Positions 9,198-17,496 of a DNA stretch of 28,031 nt are shown here, one piece after another (the first letter of the stretch is position 1; every line of letters starts with the position of its first letter). Source of the DNA: Clostridium sp. (lineage in GTDB: Bacteria > Bacillota > Clostridia > Clostridiales > Clostridiaceae); the NCBI RefSeq assembly GCF_018372875.1, contig NZ_JAHAIF010000035.1, positions 1 through 28,031 on the forward strand, written 5' to 3'. The position numbers and the translations under genes were made by a program. A model generated the notes under the pieces. That model was given only the letters and a program-made list of their open reading frames with translations. It was not told the origin of the DNA and ran no database searches.

Positions 9198-9237
9198 TTG
9201 TAGACAAGCAATAATATACTTATCAGCTTGTCTACAA
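9198..9237. repeat. Perfect 12-bp inverted repeat inside the operon
   Basis: TTGTAGACAAGC (9198-9209) and GCTTGTCTACAA (9226-9237) are exact complements around a 16-base loop. It lies in the 111-base gap between the PTS IID and sulfatase genes. In the operon direction it is not followed by a T run, so it looks like an RNA processing or stability hairpin, or a protein-binding site, rather than a terminator. Confidence 0.8.
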
Positions 9238-9267
9238 CAACTTTTAATTTTACATATTATTTAACTT

Positions 9268-10080
9268 CTATACTATAATTCCAGCCATTGATAATAATAC
9301 TGCTATTATTAATACTCCAAATATTACCCAAACAGCATTCTTACCGTTGGATTTCTTTAATAGATAGTAACAAAGGAATGTTAATGCTAATGGAAGTAAG
9401 TTTGGCATTACTTTATCAAGCATTTCTTGTAGCATTAATGGATTTTCTCCTGCTGCAATTTGAACACCAAGTGTTACTTTTACAGTTGTTGCAATTAATC
9501 CACCAACAACAATAACTCCAAGAACGTTAGCCATATTAGCTAATCTATCAAATATACCTTTTCCGTTATCTTCTCCCCCTAAAACTTCCATACCTTTAGA
9601 ATAACCTTTAGTTACACCATAGTATTTTAACGGGAAATATAAACAGTTAATCATTAAGAACATTAATATTGCACCTAATATGTTTCCATCTAAAGCGAAT
9701 GCCGCACCAATTGATCCTGCGATTGGCATCCATGTAAAGTTAAGCATACTGTCTCCAATACCAGCTAAAGGACCCATTAAACTTGTCTTCATTGAGATTA
9801 CTGATTCTTTTTGATCTTCATCTGTTGTCTCTTCCATTGCTGCTACGATACCTAATATGAAAGGCATTGCTATTGGATGAGTATTGAAATACTCTAAGTG
9901 TCTCTTCATAGCATTAGCTCTTTCTTCTTTTGATTTATCTTTATAAAGCTTCTTAAATATTGGCTTTAATATATAAACTGTACTTAAACTTTGCATTCTT
10001 TCATAGTTATGAGAGAATTGACATATTTGTGATCTCCAAAATACTTTCTTTAAATCCTTTTTATCTATTAAGTTAGCCAT
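9268..10080 (-). CDS. PTS system mannose-class IID component
   Basis: This 270-residue membrane subunit belongs to the mannose/fructose/sorbose PTS family. It forms the sugar channel with IIC. Family marks include the N-terminal region KKVFWRSQICQFSHNYERMQ (10-29, a IID hallmark), PIFKKLYKDK, NTHP, GIVAAMEE and SLMGPLAGIGDS. The C-terminal part is membrane-embedded (about 185-205, 230-245 and 250-270). Its ATG overlaps the IIC stop by one base (TAATG), implying translational coupling. It is the last of the four PTS genes, and the sulfatase gene follows after a 111-base gap with a hairpin. Confidence 0.93.
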   Translation of the reverse strand: MANLIDKKDLKKVFWRSQICQFSHNYERMQSLSTVYILKPIFKKLYKDKSKEERANAMKRHLEYFNTHPIAMPFILGIVAAMEETTDEDQKESVISMKTSLMGPLAGIGDSMLNFTWMPIAGSIGAAFALDGNILGAILMFLMINCLYFPLKYYGVTKGYSKGMEVLGGEDNGKGIFDRLANMANVLGVIVVGGLIATTVKVTLGVQIAAGENPLMLQEMLDKVMPNLLPLALTFLCYYLLKKSNGKNAVWVIFGVLIIAVLLSMAGIIV

Positions 10081-10883
10081 TATAAATCCCAGCCTCCTTC
10101 TACACCTTCTTCTACTTCAACAGATACTGTTGCTGCTCTATTAGCAGATGATTCCTTTTGTTTATTGTTCATTATTAAGTCATAAACACCTGCAAAACAT
10201 GCACCAATTAATGCTAATGCTAATGTAGGTAAATTTAAGTATGCAGTTAATGTGAACCCTAATATTAAGAACATCCACATATTCTTTTTAAGCATCATAG
10301 TTAATAACATTGCGATACCTACTGCTGGAATTGCTTTTGATGCAACTGTTAAACCAGTCATTACGCTTGCTGGTATTGCTGCCATAATAGAGTCAATTGC
10401 ACTTGCTCCTAGAAATACAGCTATAAATGTTGGTACTGCTCTACTTAAGAAAATTAAGCCACCACCCATGTATTGAAGCTTGTCAATCTTATCAAAGTCA
10501 CCTGTTTCAGCAATTTTATCTGCTTTGTGTACTAGAGAAATACTAATTGTTTTACATAACATATCAAGTTGTTGAACTAATAATGAAACTGGAATTGCAA
10601 CAGCTACACCAGTTGCTTCTCCCCCTCCTGATAAAATACCAATTGCTACACCAACTACTGAACCTGAAATAACATCTGGTGGAACATAAGAACCTACGTT
10701 GTTTACTCCTAACCACATTAATTCTAATGTTGCTCCAATTATAAGACCTTGAGTTAAATCACCTAAAATAAGTCCTGTTACTGCACCTGCAAGTAATGGT
10801 TTTCTGAAACCAAAATGTGGTCCATATTGGTCCCATGCACATATACCTGCCCAAACAGCTACTAATAATGCTTTGATTAACAT
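10080..10883 (-). CDS. PTS system mannose-class IIC component
   Basis: This 267-residue polytopic membrane protein is the sugar-binding channel subunit of a mannose-class PTS. It contains the family-typical segments PLLAGAVTGLILGDLTQG (29-46) and IIGATLELMWLGVNNVG (48-64), followed by several further hydrophobic helices. The acidic C-terminal tail (about 245-267) is likely cytoplasmic. It ends by overlapping the IID start, and the IIB gene precedes it with a 37-base gap holding no notable structure. In this PTS class the transported sugar is phosphorylated by IIB during uptake, usually at C6. Specificity within mannose, galactosamine, sorbose and galactose types is not readable here. Confidence 0.93.
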   Translation of the reverse strand: MLIKALLVAVWAGICAWDQYGPHFGFRKPLLAGAVTGLILGDLTQGLIIGATLELMWLGVNNVGSYVPPDVISGSVVGVAIGILSGGGEATGVAVAIPVSLLVQQLDMLCKTISISLVHKADKIAETGDFDKIDKLQYMGGGLIFLSRAVPTFIAVFLGASAIDSIMAAIPASVMTGLTVASKAIPAVGIAMLLTMMLKKNMWMFLILGFTLTAYLNLPTLALALIGACFAGVYDLIMNNKQKESSANRAATVSVEVEEGVEGGWDL

Positions 10884-10920
10884 AATAACCTCTCCTTTAT
10901 TATTAATTTATTTATAAATT

Positions 10921-11391
10921 TTAAATAAGATCCTTCATGTATACTACATCATCCTTAGGTACCATTTGCACAAATACTTCAATGCCTTTATCCATAAGTT
11001 CTTTAAATGCACTTTCTTCTTCAGGGGTTACTGAAATTGACTTTGTAAGTCTCTTTCTAGTTTCGTTGTATCTCATTCCTCCAGCATTTACCTTTTGAAT
11101 TTCTAATCCACCTTTTACTACTTTTAACACGTCTGTTGATGTTGTAAATAACAATAAAGTATCCTTCTTTATTGGATTCTTCTTTAATACTTCTATAAAT
11201 TGATCTACACCAAATACTAAAACTCTTACTCCTGCTGGTGCTGCAAGTCCTACTACTGATTTTTGTACTGGATCCTTGCTTACCTTATCATTAATTATTA
11301 GTACTTGTTCTATACCATAGTCTCCAATCCAAGTTGAACAAACTTGTCCATGTATTAATCTGTCATCAATTCTTACTAATTTAACACCCAT
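10921..11391 (-). CDS. PTS system mannose-class IIB component
   Basis: This 156-residue cytoplasmic phosphotransfer subunit takes phosphate from IIA and gives it to the sugar. The signature VRIDDRLIHGQV is at residues 6-17, where His14 is the phosphorylated residue. The mid-region VLIINDKVSKDPVQK (about 30-44) and the C-terminal half match the SorB/ManX-IIB fold. It is a separate protein from IIA, unlike the fused ManX of E. coli. In LevR systems the IIB protein also phosphorylates the regulator in the absence of sugar, so this subunit is a likely negative controller of the LevR-type protein at 13790-16618. That role is inferred from the family. Confidence 0.93.
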   Translation of the reverse strand: MGVKLVRIDDRLIHGQVCSTWIGDYGIEQVLIINDKVSKDPVQKSVVGLAAPAGVRVLVFGVDQFIEVLKKNPIKKDTLLLFTTSTDVLKVVKGGLEIQKVNAGGMRYNETRKRLTKSISVTPEEESAFKELMDKGIEVFVQMVPKDDVVYMKDLI

Positions 11392-11413
11392 TTTTATTTC
11401 CTCCTTAAACTCT

Positions 11414-11845
11414 CTATAAAGCTATTTCTCCCTCTTCTTCTTTTACTGATAACTTCTTGTTTATATCTATAAATGTTTCTTTATAAACTTCTTCTAATCT
11501 TTCTTTAATTGCTTCAGTTGGTAATTCTCTATTTAATAATAGTTCTAATAGAACTGGTAAATTAAACCCTGTATAAACTACTACATCGCATCCATCTAAT
11601 ATCATTCTTGAACTAGCGTTACATGGGGTCCCTCCAAATATATCTGCTAAAATAATTACTTCTCTTTCATCTTTTAATTCTTTATAAGCTTCTCTAAGCT
11701 CCTCTAAAACATTTTCTAAATCCTTATCATCAGTAACTGAAACTATTTTATACTTTTCTTGCTTCCCAACTATCATTTCAGCACTCTTCATTGCATACTC
11801 TGCAAAGTGCCCATGACTTATCAATATGATTCCTATTTCTTTCAT
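11414..11845 (-). CDS. PTS system mannose-class IIA component
   Basis: This 143-residue IIA subunit accepts phosphate from HPr. The N-terminal motif IILISHGHFAEYAMKSAEM (6-24) includes His11, aligned with the phosphorylated His10 of the E. coli ManX IIA domain. ADIFGGTPCNAS (about 67-78) is also typical. It is the first gene of the operon. ATG 11845 has AAGGAGG upstream, and the predicted transcription start at about 11866 gives a leader of only about 20 bases. The operon then continues without internal terminators through IIB, IIC, IID, sulfatase, lacA, lacB, aldolase and kinase. Confidence 0.93.
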   Translation of the reverse strand: MKEIGIILISHGHFAEYAMKSAEMIVGKQEKYKIVSVTDDKDLENVLEELREAYKELKDEREVIILADIFGGTPCNASSRMILDGCDVVVYTGFNLPVLLELLLNRELPTEAIKERLEEVYKETFIDINKKLSVKEEEGEIAL

Positions 11846-11876
11846 TTATGTACAACCTCCTTATGCCTTTATTTAA

Positions 11877-11892
11877 AGCAAGTATGGTGCCA
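11877..11892 (-). promoter_or_regulatory. Sigma-54 (-24/-12) promoter of the PTS/sulfatase operon
   Basis: On the minus strand the sequence is TGGCACC-ATAC-TTGCT, a near-perfect match to the sigma-54 consensus. The -24 GG is at 11891-11890 and the -12 GC at 11879-11878, exactly the 12-bp offset required. The predicted start point is near 11866, just before the IIA ribosome binding site. The divergent LevR-family gene supplies the AAA+ activator this promoter type needs. Confidence 0.9.
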
Positions 11893-11897
11893 AAATT

Positions 11898-11995
11898 AGT
11901 ATTGTAAGTATTTATAACGTTTTCAAATAGATTTAATACTCATTAATACTCTTTATAAAAAAGCAATACTGTTTATTAGTATGGATATAATACTC
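11898..11995 (-). promoter_or_regulatory. Candidate LevR-type upstream activating sequences
   Basis: The hexamer AATACT occurs at 11935, 11945, 11965 and 11989, and its complement AGTATT at 11898 and 11907. AGTATG at 11978 makes an inverted pair with the copy at 11965. Spacings of 10, 20 and 24 bp put several copies on nearly the same face of the helix, about 70-130 bp upstream of the predicted start. That is where activators of sigma-54 bind. The exact site is inferred. Confidence 0.5.
11912..11925. promoter_or_regulatory. Candidate cre site (CcpA operator)
   Basis: TTATAACGTTTTCA matches the cre pattern TGAAARCGYTTTCA at 12 of 14 positions, with the central CG intact. It lies between the -24 element and the activator repeats. 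In the Bacillus subtilis lev operon, CcpA acts from a cre in a comparable place. Repression by preferred sugars is therefore likely. Confidence 0.55.
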
Positions 11996-12118
11996 TTCAT
12001 GTAAAAAGATTTTTTTTTATTTTCTAATAAGTTTTAAAACTTATTGAAAATTATAGAAATTGAAATTAATATATATAGTATAGATTTTTTACAAAAGTTT
12101 GAATTGGAGGAAGAACAA

Positions 12119-12898
12119 ATGAATTTAATTTACTTATTTATTGCTTTAGGTGCTACTACCCTAGGTTCAATGGCAGGTCTTGGTGGCGGGGTAATAATCA
12201 AACCCATTCTAGATTTCTTAGGCCACTATAACTTATCAACAATAAGTGTATTATCGTCCTTCACTGTTTTTTCTATGGCTATAGTTTCTATAATCAAACA
12301 AATACGTTATAAATTTAAAATCGAAGTAAGAAAAACTGTGCTTATTGGTATAGGTTCAATCTTTGGAGGTCTTATAGGGGAAAAACTAGTAAAGTTTATT
12401 TTAACCTTAGCTCAACCAACAATAGTTACAGTGATACAAAACTTTGTACTAGCTATACTACTAATTCTTGTATACATATACATGAATAATAAAGATAAAT
12501 TTAAAAGCTATCACGTAGAAAATTCTTTAGCATGTATAGCAATAGGCTTACTTTTAGGAGGAATAGCATCTTTCTTAAGCATAGGAGGAGGACCAATAAA
12601 TGTTTGTGTTCTTACAATATTCTTCTCAATGAATACAAAGGAAGCAGCTGTTAATTCAATAATAACCATATTATTTTCTCAAGCTTCAAAGCTAGTAACC
12701 GTTGCAACTTCTTCTGGTTTCAGTGGATTTGACTTAAGTATGCTACCATTTATGGTTGTTGGAGGAATTCTAGGAGGACTAATAGGATCTAGATTTAACA
12801 AACTATATTCAAGCGAAACTATTCTAAAAGTATTTAATGTAGTATTAATAGCCTTAATTGTATTAAATTTCTATAACATTCTTTCAGTATTTATTTAA
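12119..12898 (+). CDS. TauE/SafE-family membrane transporter, putative sulfur oxyanion exporter
   Basis: This 259-residue polytopic membrane protein has roughly eight hydrophobic segments and the two family half-repeats: MAGLGGGVIIKP (18-29) and SIGGGPINV in the second half. TauE/SafE proteins export sulfite, sulfoacetate or related organosulfur anions. Next to a cytoplasmic sulfatase, the natural guess is removal of the released sulfate or of a sulfonated by-product. That substrate is inferred. The start is ATG 12119, 8 bases after GGAGG (12106-12110), and the protein then begins directly in membrane segment 1. A TTG 75 bases upstream lacks a ribosome binding site. It is the first gene of the plus-strand unit that continues with the dead maturase and the LevR-type regulator. 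Confidence 0.87.
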   Translation: MNLIYLFIALGATTLGSMAGLGGGVIIKPILDFLGHYNLSTISVLSSFTVFSMAIVSIIKQIRYKFKIEVRKTVLIGIGSIFGGLIGEKLVKFILTLAQPTIVTVIQNFVLAILLILVYIYMNNKDKFKSYHVENSLACIAIGLLLGGIASFLSIGGGPINVCVLTIFFSMNTKEAAVNSIITILFSQASKLVTVATSSGFSGFDLSMLPFMVVGGILGGLIGSRFNKLYSSETILKVFNVVLIALIVLNFYNILSVFI

Positions 12899-12912
12899 TA
12901 TGGGAGGAAAAA

Positions 12913-13728
12913 ATAAAAAGAAATTTAAGCCTAATTATAAAACCGTCATCTAGTAAATATAACTTAAAGTGTAAATACTGTTTTTATCACTCAATTGCTG
13001 ATGCAAGAGATATAAAAAACTATGGCTTTATGCCATTTACTACTCTCAAAGAAATCGTTTTAAAAGCTGCTGAATACTATAATGGTTGTCATTGTTCTAT
13101 AGGTTTTCAATGAGGAAAATCTACTCTTGTAGGCTTAGAATTTTATAAACAGCTTATTAAATACACTAAAGAAATAACTAATAGTACAGGCTTCTCATTC
13201 TCAATTCAAACAAACGGTACACTACTGAATGATGAATAGGAAAATTTTCAAAAGAAAATAAATTTCTTGTTGGTATTTCTCTAGACGGAAATAAGGATAT
13301 TCATAATTTAAACAGACTTGATTATAAAAATGACTATAAATATATTCAATTTAATCCTTATTTAGAGACCTTTGAAAATACTTCTATGACTTTAGAGAGA
13401 TATTCACTTACCTCTATCCTCTTTAAAACATCTAATCTGTGATATACAGATGCATTAAACAATAATTATGTAGGTATAAGATTATTTGATAATATCTTAG
13501 GACTATTCTTAAACCAAGAACACGAGTCTCGTGATATGAGAGGAGTATGCTCATGTCAACATATTAAGGAACAATTAACTTTTTAAAAAAATCCACTGAA
13601 ATAAGTACTAAACGTAAGTCTTGTAAATATATATCAATTTGTAGAGGTGTCTGTAGACGTCATAAATAAAAAAAAGGATAATCTTAACTATTTCTGTGAA
13701 GCTACTATAACTTCTACTCATATTCCTT
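12913..13728 (+). pseudogene. Degraded anaerobic sulfatase-maturating enzyme (anSME, radical SAM/SPASM)
   Basis: Pieces in three frames align, from memory, with the C. perfringens anSME, which installs formylglycine in Cys-type sulfatases. Lesions seen: ATA (12913) where the start should be, 5 bases after GGGAGG; the first cysteine of the CxxxCxxC cluster is Tyr (TAT, 12958-12960) while the other two remain (12970, 12979); the GGEPTL motif is broken by TGA (13111) with Glu to Lys and Pro to Ser; TAG (13237) for Trp; a one-base deletion beside it; an internal loss of about 50 codons after LNRLDYK; TGA (13440); and a further shift and deletion before a SPASM remnant, CKYISICRGVCRR (from 13622), whose last cysteine is lost. 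It lies between the transporter and regulator genes and was clearly once part of the sulfatase system. Confidence 0.9.
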
Positions 13729-13789
13729 AGATAAATTTAGACATCTATCACTTATAATTAAGAATTCTTCTTTCAGGAGGTAGATTAGA

Positions 13790-16618
13790 GTGTTAAGAAT
13801 TGAGATCATAAAAAAATATATTAAGGATTTTTGCGAAAATATTACCATTTACAACATAAAGGAAAATCCAACTTTAGGCGTTTCCTCTTTAGATATAGCT
13901 GAAAGCCTTAGTATACTTAGAAATAATGCTTCTTCGGATTTAAATAAACTCTATAAAGATGGTTTACTTATAAAAATCAAAGGAAAACCCACTAAATATT
14001 TTGATAGAGAGCACTTTGAAAATATATTTCAAATACTTTTAAATGATGAATGTATAGAATGTTCTTCTTTAGCAGATTTAGTGACAATTTTAGATTCTTC
14101 AAATGAGAAAGAAGCTAATAATAAGAATTTAGATCCTTTTAACAAATTAATAGGTTCAAATCATAGTTTGGCAGGTATAGTAAAATTGGGTAAATCATCA
14201 ATACTTTATCCTAATGGACTTCATACTATACTTCTTGGAGAGTCTGGTGTTGGTAAAAGTCTGTTTGCTGAAGTCATGTATGAGTATGGTGTACAAAATA
14301 ATGTGTTTAGCAAAAACTCATCTTTTGTAGTATTTAACTGTGCTGACTATGCTAATAATCCAAACCTATTAGTTGCTCAATTATTTGGTACTGTTAAAGG
14401 AGCATATACTGGTGCAGATAATGATAAAAAGGGGTTAATAGAAGAAGCTGATGGTGGTGTTTTATTTTTAGACGAAATCCATAGACTTCCTCCAGAGGGA
14501 CAAGAAATGCTCTTCTTATATATTGATAAACAAAAATTTAGAAGACTTGGAGAAACTTCTTCGGAGAGAACTGCTAAGGTTCTAATAATAGCAGCTACAA
14601 CAGAAAATCCTAACTCTATGCTGCTTACTACATTCTTAAGAAGAATACCATCATCCATAAGAATTCCTAGTCTTAAAGAGAGAACCTTAAGCGAAAAACT
14701 AATGCTAGTTAACAATTTATATAGTGCGGAGTCTAAAAAAATAAATATGCCAATATATGTTGATAAAAACTGTTTATCAGACTTAATGTTATATAATCCT
14801 CATGGAAATATAGGTCAACTAGCAAGTGACATTCAATTATCCGTTGCTAGATCATATTTAGATAGTAGACTTAACAACTTAAATACAGTTCATATAACAA
14901 AAGATTCATTACCACTTTACACTAACAATACTCTATCTAACATAGAAATCTCAACTAGACAAAAGGTTGAACTTCTTTTAGATAAAAATGAATATAAATT
15001 TTCACCTGGAAGCCAAATATTTAAAACGGCTCCAACACCAACATATGATTTTGTAAAATTCTATAATAATCAATTAAATATCTTAGGAAAGGATAATGTA
15101 GATATTAAAAAAACTTTTTCTGATTATACCCAACTAATTGCAAAAAATCTTACATTACAAAAAATGTATCCAGATTTTTTAGATGATGAAACTTCAGAAA
15201 TAATATCCACACTGTCTGATATTTTATATAATGATTTAAATCTTGTAATTGATAGAAGTTCCTATGCAGCGCTTGCTTTATATCTTAAAAACTTAAAGGA
15301 TTACAATAGTGATGCTAAACAAACTTCTAAAACTACAGACTTATTAGATATACCTTTAGAAATTCAATCTGTTTGCAAAAAGATTGCTAAAACTCTTGAA
15401 GTTAAATTTAATATATACTGTCCCACTGAAGAACTTCACAATCTAATGATTATAATAGATTCCTTAAAATCTAAAGAAAATTTTGATTCTGTAGGTATTA
15501 TGATAGCTGCCCATGGAGAATCTTTAGCCAGTAATATAGCAGATGTTGCTAACGACTTACTTAGCATTAATTTTGCTTTAGCTATTGATATGCCTCTTAC
15601 TGAGGATGCAAGTAAGATATTACCCCTATTCTTAGAAAAATTAAAACCCGGAACCTTTAAAAGAGGATTAATTTTATTTGCTGATATGGGGTCACTAACT
15701 ACTCTTGATGAAGTCATAAAAGAGAAAACTGGAATAAATATTGTAACTGTTAATTCAACTAATATATTATTAGTTATCGAAGCTATTAGAAAGTCTATAT
15801 TTTTAAAAAGTGATATTGATGATATACTTCATGATTTAATAGGAATGAATAATAAACTTTCTTATAGCTTTAATAAAAAAATAGAGAATCACCTTTCAAT
15901 AAACAAAAAGAGGTTAATATATACTGTTTGTAATTCAGGTGAAGGTGTAGCAAACTATCTTCATTACAACTTAAAGAATATATTAAAAGATAATAATATT
16001 TATGATATAGAAATAATTCCATTAAATTTAGAAAGTAAGACTCAACTTAGAAACATAATACATCGAACATCTATTGATAAGAAAACAATAGCTATTGTAG
16101 GTAGTATAAATCCAGATACAAACGATATCCCATTTATATCTTTGGAGGATATCGTATTGCATAATGGTGTTAATAAACTTCTTTCTTTAATAGGAGTACA
16201 AAATAAAAGCAATGAAAATAAAATAGTTACAACCTTAACAAAAGATATAGCAATAAATATTACTTGTGATGCTGTAGACAAGTATTTAACTATATTCTCA
16301 GCATACAAGATAAAACCACTTGTATTTAACTTTATAAATGTTATAGAAAAGAATTTAGAAATTGTATTAACAAATTCTAGCATAACAAAAATTTTTATTC
16401 ATTTATCCTGTGCTATAGAAAGAATTTTTCTTAAAGACTTTATTTTAACCCCTCATGAAGAAATGTCTAGCTATATTATAAATAATGAGAAGTATGTAAA
16501 CGTAACAAACAAGGCGCTAGAAGAATTAACTGATAACTTAAATATAACAATCCCAACAAATGAACTTTACTATATATGTGAAATAGTAAAAGATGCTTAT
16601 AAACAAGCTACAACATAA
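13790..16618 (+). CDS. LevR-family sigma-54-dependent transcriptional activator with PTS regulatory domains
   Basis: This 942-residue regulator, in order, has: a winged-helix DNA-binding region (about 28-75); an AAA+ sigma-54 activator domain with Walker A GESGVGKS (150-157), the sigma-54 contact loop GAYTGA (204-209, with Tyr for the usual Phe) and Walker B LFLDEI (225-230); a first PRD (about 455-560, His550); an EIIA-Man-like domain with IAAHGES (His575); an EIIB-Gat-like segment, TVCNSGEG (Cys714); and a second PRD (about 825-940, His871). PRD and EII-like phosphorylation would couple activity to PTS flux. It should drive the sigma-54 promoter of the divergent operon. The start is GTG 13790, 9 bases after AGGAGG (13775-13780). 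The gene is intact, in contrast to the maturase remnant just upstream. Confidence 0.93.
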   Translation: MLRIEIIKKYIKDFCENITIYNIKENPTLGVSSLDIAESLSILRNNASSDLNKLYKDGLLIKIKGKPTKYFDREHFENIFQILLNDECIECSSLADLVTILDSSNEKEANNKNLDPFNKLIGSNHSLAGIVKLGKSSILYPNGLHTILLGESGVGKSLFAEVMYEYGVQNNVFSKNSSFVVFNCADYANNPNLLVAQLFGTVKGAYTGADNDKKGLIEEADGGVLFLDEIHRLPPEGQEMLFLYIDKQKFRRLGETSSERTAKVLIIAATTENPNSMLLTTFLRRIPSSIRIPSLKERTLSEKLMLVNNLYSAESKKINMPIYVDKNCLSDLMLYNPHGNIGQLASDIQLSVARSYLDSRLNNLNTVHITKDSLPLYTNNTLSNIEISTRQKVELLLDKNEYKFSPGSQIFKTAPTPTYDFVKFYNNQLNILGKDNVDIKKTFSDYTQLIAKNLTLQKMYPDFLDDETSEIISTLSDILYNDLNLVIDRSSYAALALYLKNLKDYNSDAKQTSKTTDLLDIPLEIQSVCKKIAKTLEVKFNIYCPTEELHNLMIIIDSLKSKENFDSVGIMIAAHGESLASNIADVANDLLSINFALAIDMPLTEDASKILPLFLEKLKPGTFKRGLILFADMGSLTTLDEVIKEKTGINIVTVNSTNILLVIEAIRKSIFLKSDIDDILHDLIGMNNKLSYSFNKKIENHLSINKKRLIYTVCNSGEGVANYLHYNLKNILKDNNIYDIEIIPLNLESKTQLRNIIHRTSIDKKTIAIVGSINPDTNDIPFISLEDIVLHNGVNKLLSLIGVQNKSNENKIVTTLTKDIAINITCDAVDKYLTIFSAYKIKPLVFNFINVIEKNLEIVLTNSSITKIFIHLSCAIERIFLKDFILTPHEEMSSYIINNEKYVNVTNKALEELTDNLNITIPTNELYYICEIVKDAYKQATT

Positions 16619-16643
16619 AAAATCAAAGTTATATCTGTAGCAA

Positions 16644-16677
16644 AAAAGAAAACTGCCTATTCTAGCAGTTTTCTTTT
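16644..16677. terminator. Bidirectional terminator between regulator and folate operon
   Basis: AAAAGAAAACTGC (16644-16656) pairs perfectly with GCAGTTTTCTTTT (16665-16677), a 13-bp stem with an 8-base loop and T-rich tails on both strands. It ends the LevR-type gene and the convergent folate operon. One arm is the last four codons of the folB-folK fusion, so the terminator is partly coding. Confidence 0.88.
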
Positions 16678-17486
16678 TCTATGTCTTCTAATAATCTAAA
16701 TACTCTCTTTTTAAGAAGTGGATGTACTTTATTACCACATATTTCACTAAGAGGTTTTAATACAAATTCTCTTTCTTCCATTCTTGGATGTGGAACTGTA
16801 ACTAATTCATCTTCTAACACTAAATCATCATAGAAAATAATATCTAAATCTATGATTCTTGGCCCCCACTTAATTATTCTTTCTCTCTTCATTTCCTGTT
16901 CTATATCTAATAGAATCTTCATAAGTTCCTGTGGTGAAAGAATTGTCTTAAGTTTTAAAGCAGCATTTACAAATTCCTCTTGATCTAAGTAGCCCCAAGG
17001 CTCTGTTACTAAGAAAGAAGATACCTTAGTAACTTCTATTTCTTTATAAGAATTTATTAATTCTATTGCTCTATTTAAGTTTTCTTCCTTATTTCCAATA
17101 TTGCTTCCTATTGAAAGGTATACTTCATGCCATCCTCTTTCAATTTGTACTGCAGCATAATCTAAATGCCTTCCTATTGGTGCCCAAGGCTTTTTTAAAG
17201 TCACCTTAATATCTTTAACTAAGGGATAATTATACAAAGTAAACTCTGCCACCTTTTGCGCTGCTGTTTCTATAAGGTCATAAGATTCCTTCATAAATTC
17301 TTTTTCTATACCATGACAAAGTTCACCATAGTGAACTGACTTAGTTAAATCTCCAGTTCTTCCAGCTTCCTCTAGACTCAAAGTTAATTCTAAATCTAAA
17401 ATAAACTTTTGCCCTAAAGTCTTTTCTTCTTTAAAAACACCATGATTGGCAAATATCTCCACGTTTTTTAAATATATCTTATCCAT
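16662..17486 (-). CDS. folK: Bifunctional dihydroneopterin aldolase / HPPK (FolB-FolK fusion)
   Basis: This 274-residue fusion does two consecutive folate steps. The N-terminal FolB domain (about 1-118, starting MDKIYLKNVEIFANHGVF) turns dihydroneopterin into 6-hydroxymethyl-dihydropterin. The C-terminal FolK domain (about 119-274) pyrophosphorylates it for FolP. FolK marks are LSIGSNIGNKEENL, VTEPWGYLDQEEFVNA and the signature KWGPRIIDLDIIFYD. The start is set at ATG 17486, with AAGGTG 6 bases upstream, which gives a normal FolB N-terminus. A start at 17519 would lie inside folP and add an atypical extension. This is the last gene of the operon, and its 3' end forms part of the terminator hairpin. 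Confidence 0.93.
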   Translation of the reverse strand: MDKIYLKNVEIFANHGVFKEEKTLGQKFILDLELTLSLEEAGRTGDLTKSVHYGELCHGIEKEFMKESYDLIETAAQKVAEFTLYNYPLVKDIKVTLKKPWAPIGRHLDYAAVQIERGWHEVYLSIGSNIGNKEENLNRAIELINSYKEIEVTKVSSFLVTEPWGYLDQEEFVNAALKLKTILSPQELMKILLDIEQEMKRERIIKWGPRIIDLDIIFYDDLVLEDELVTVPHPRMEEREFVLKPLSEICGNKVHPLLKKRVFRLLEDIEKENC

Positions 17487-17496
17487 TCTATACACC

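Noticed and set aside
12044..12118. TTG start 25 codons upstream of the TauE-type protein
   Set aside because: No ribosome binding site is present, and the extra residues are charged and unlike the family. ATG 12119 follows GGAGG.
12913..13728. Calling the region a set of small hypothetical genes
   Set aside because: The pieces line up in order with one radical-SAM maturase across stops and frameshifts, so a single pseudogene explains them better.
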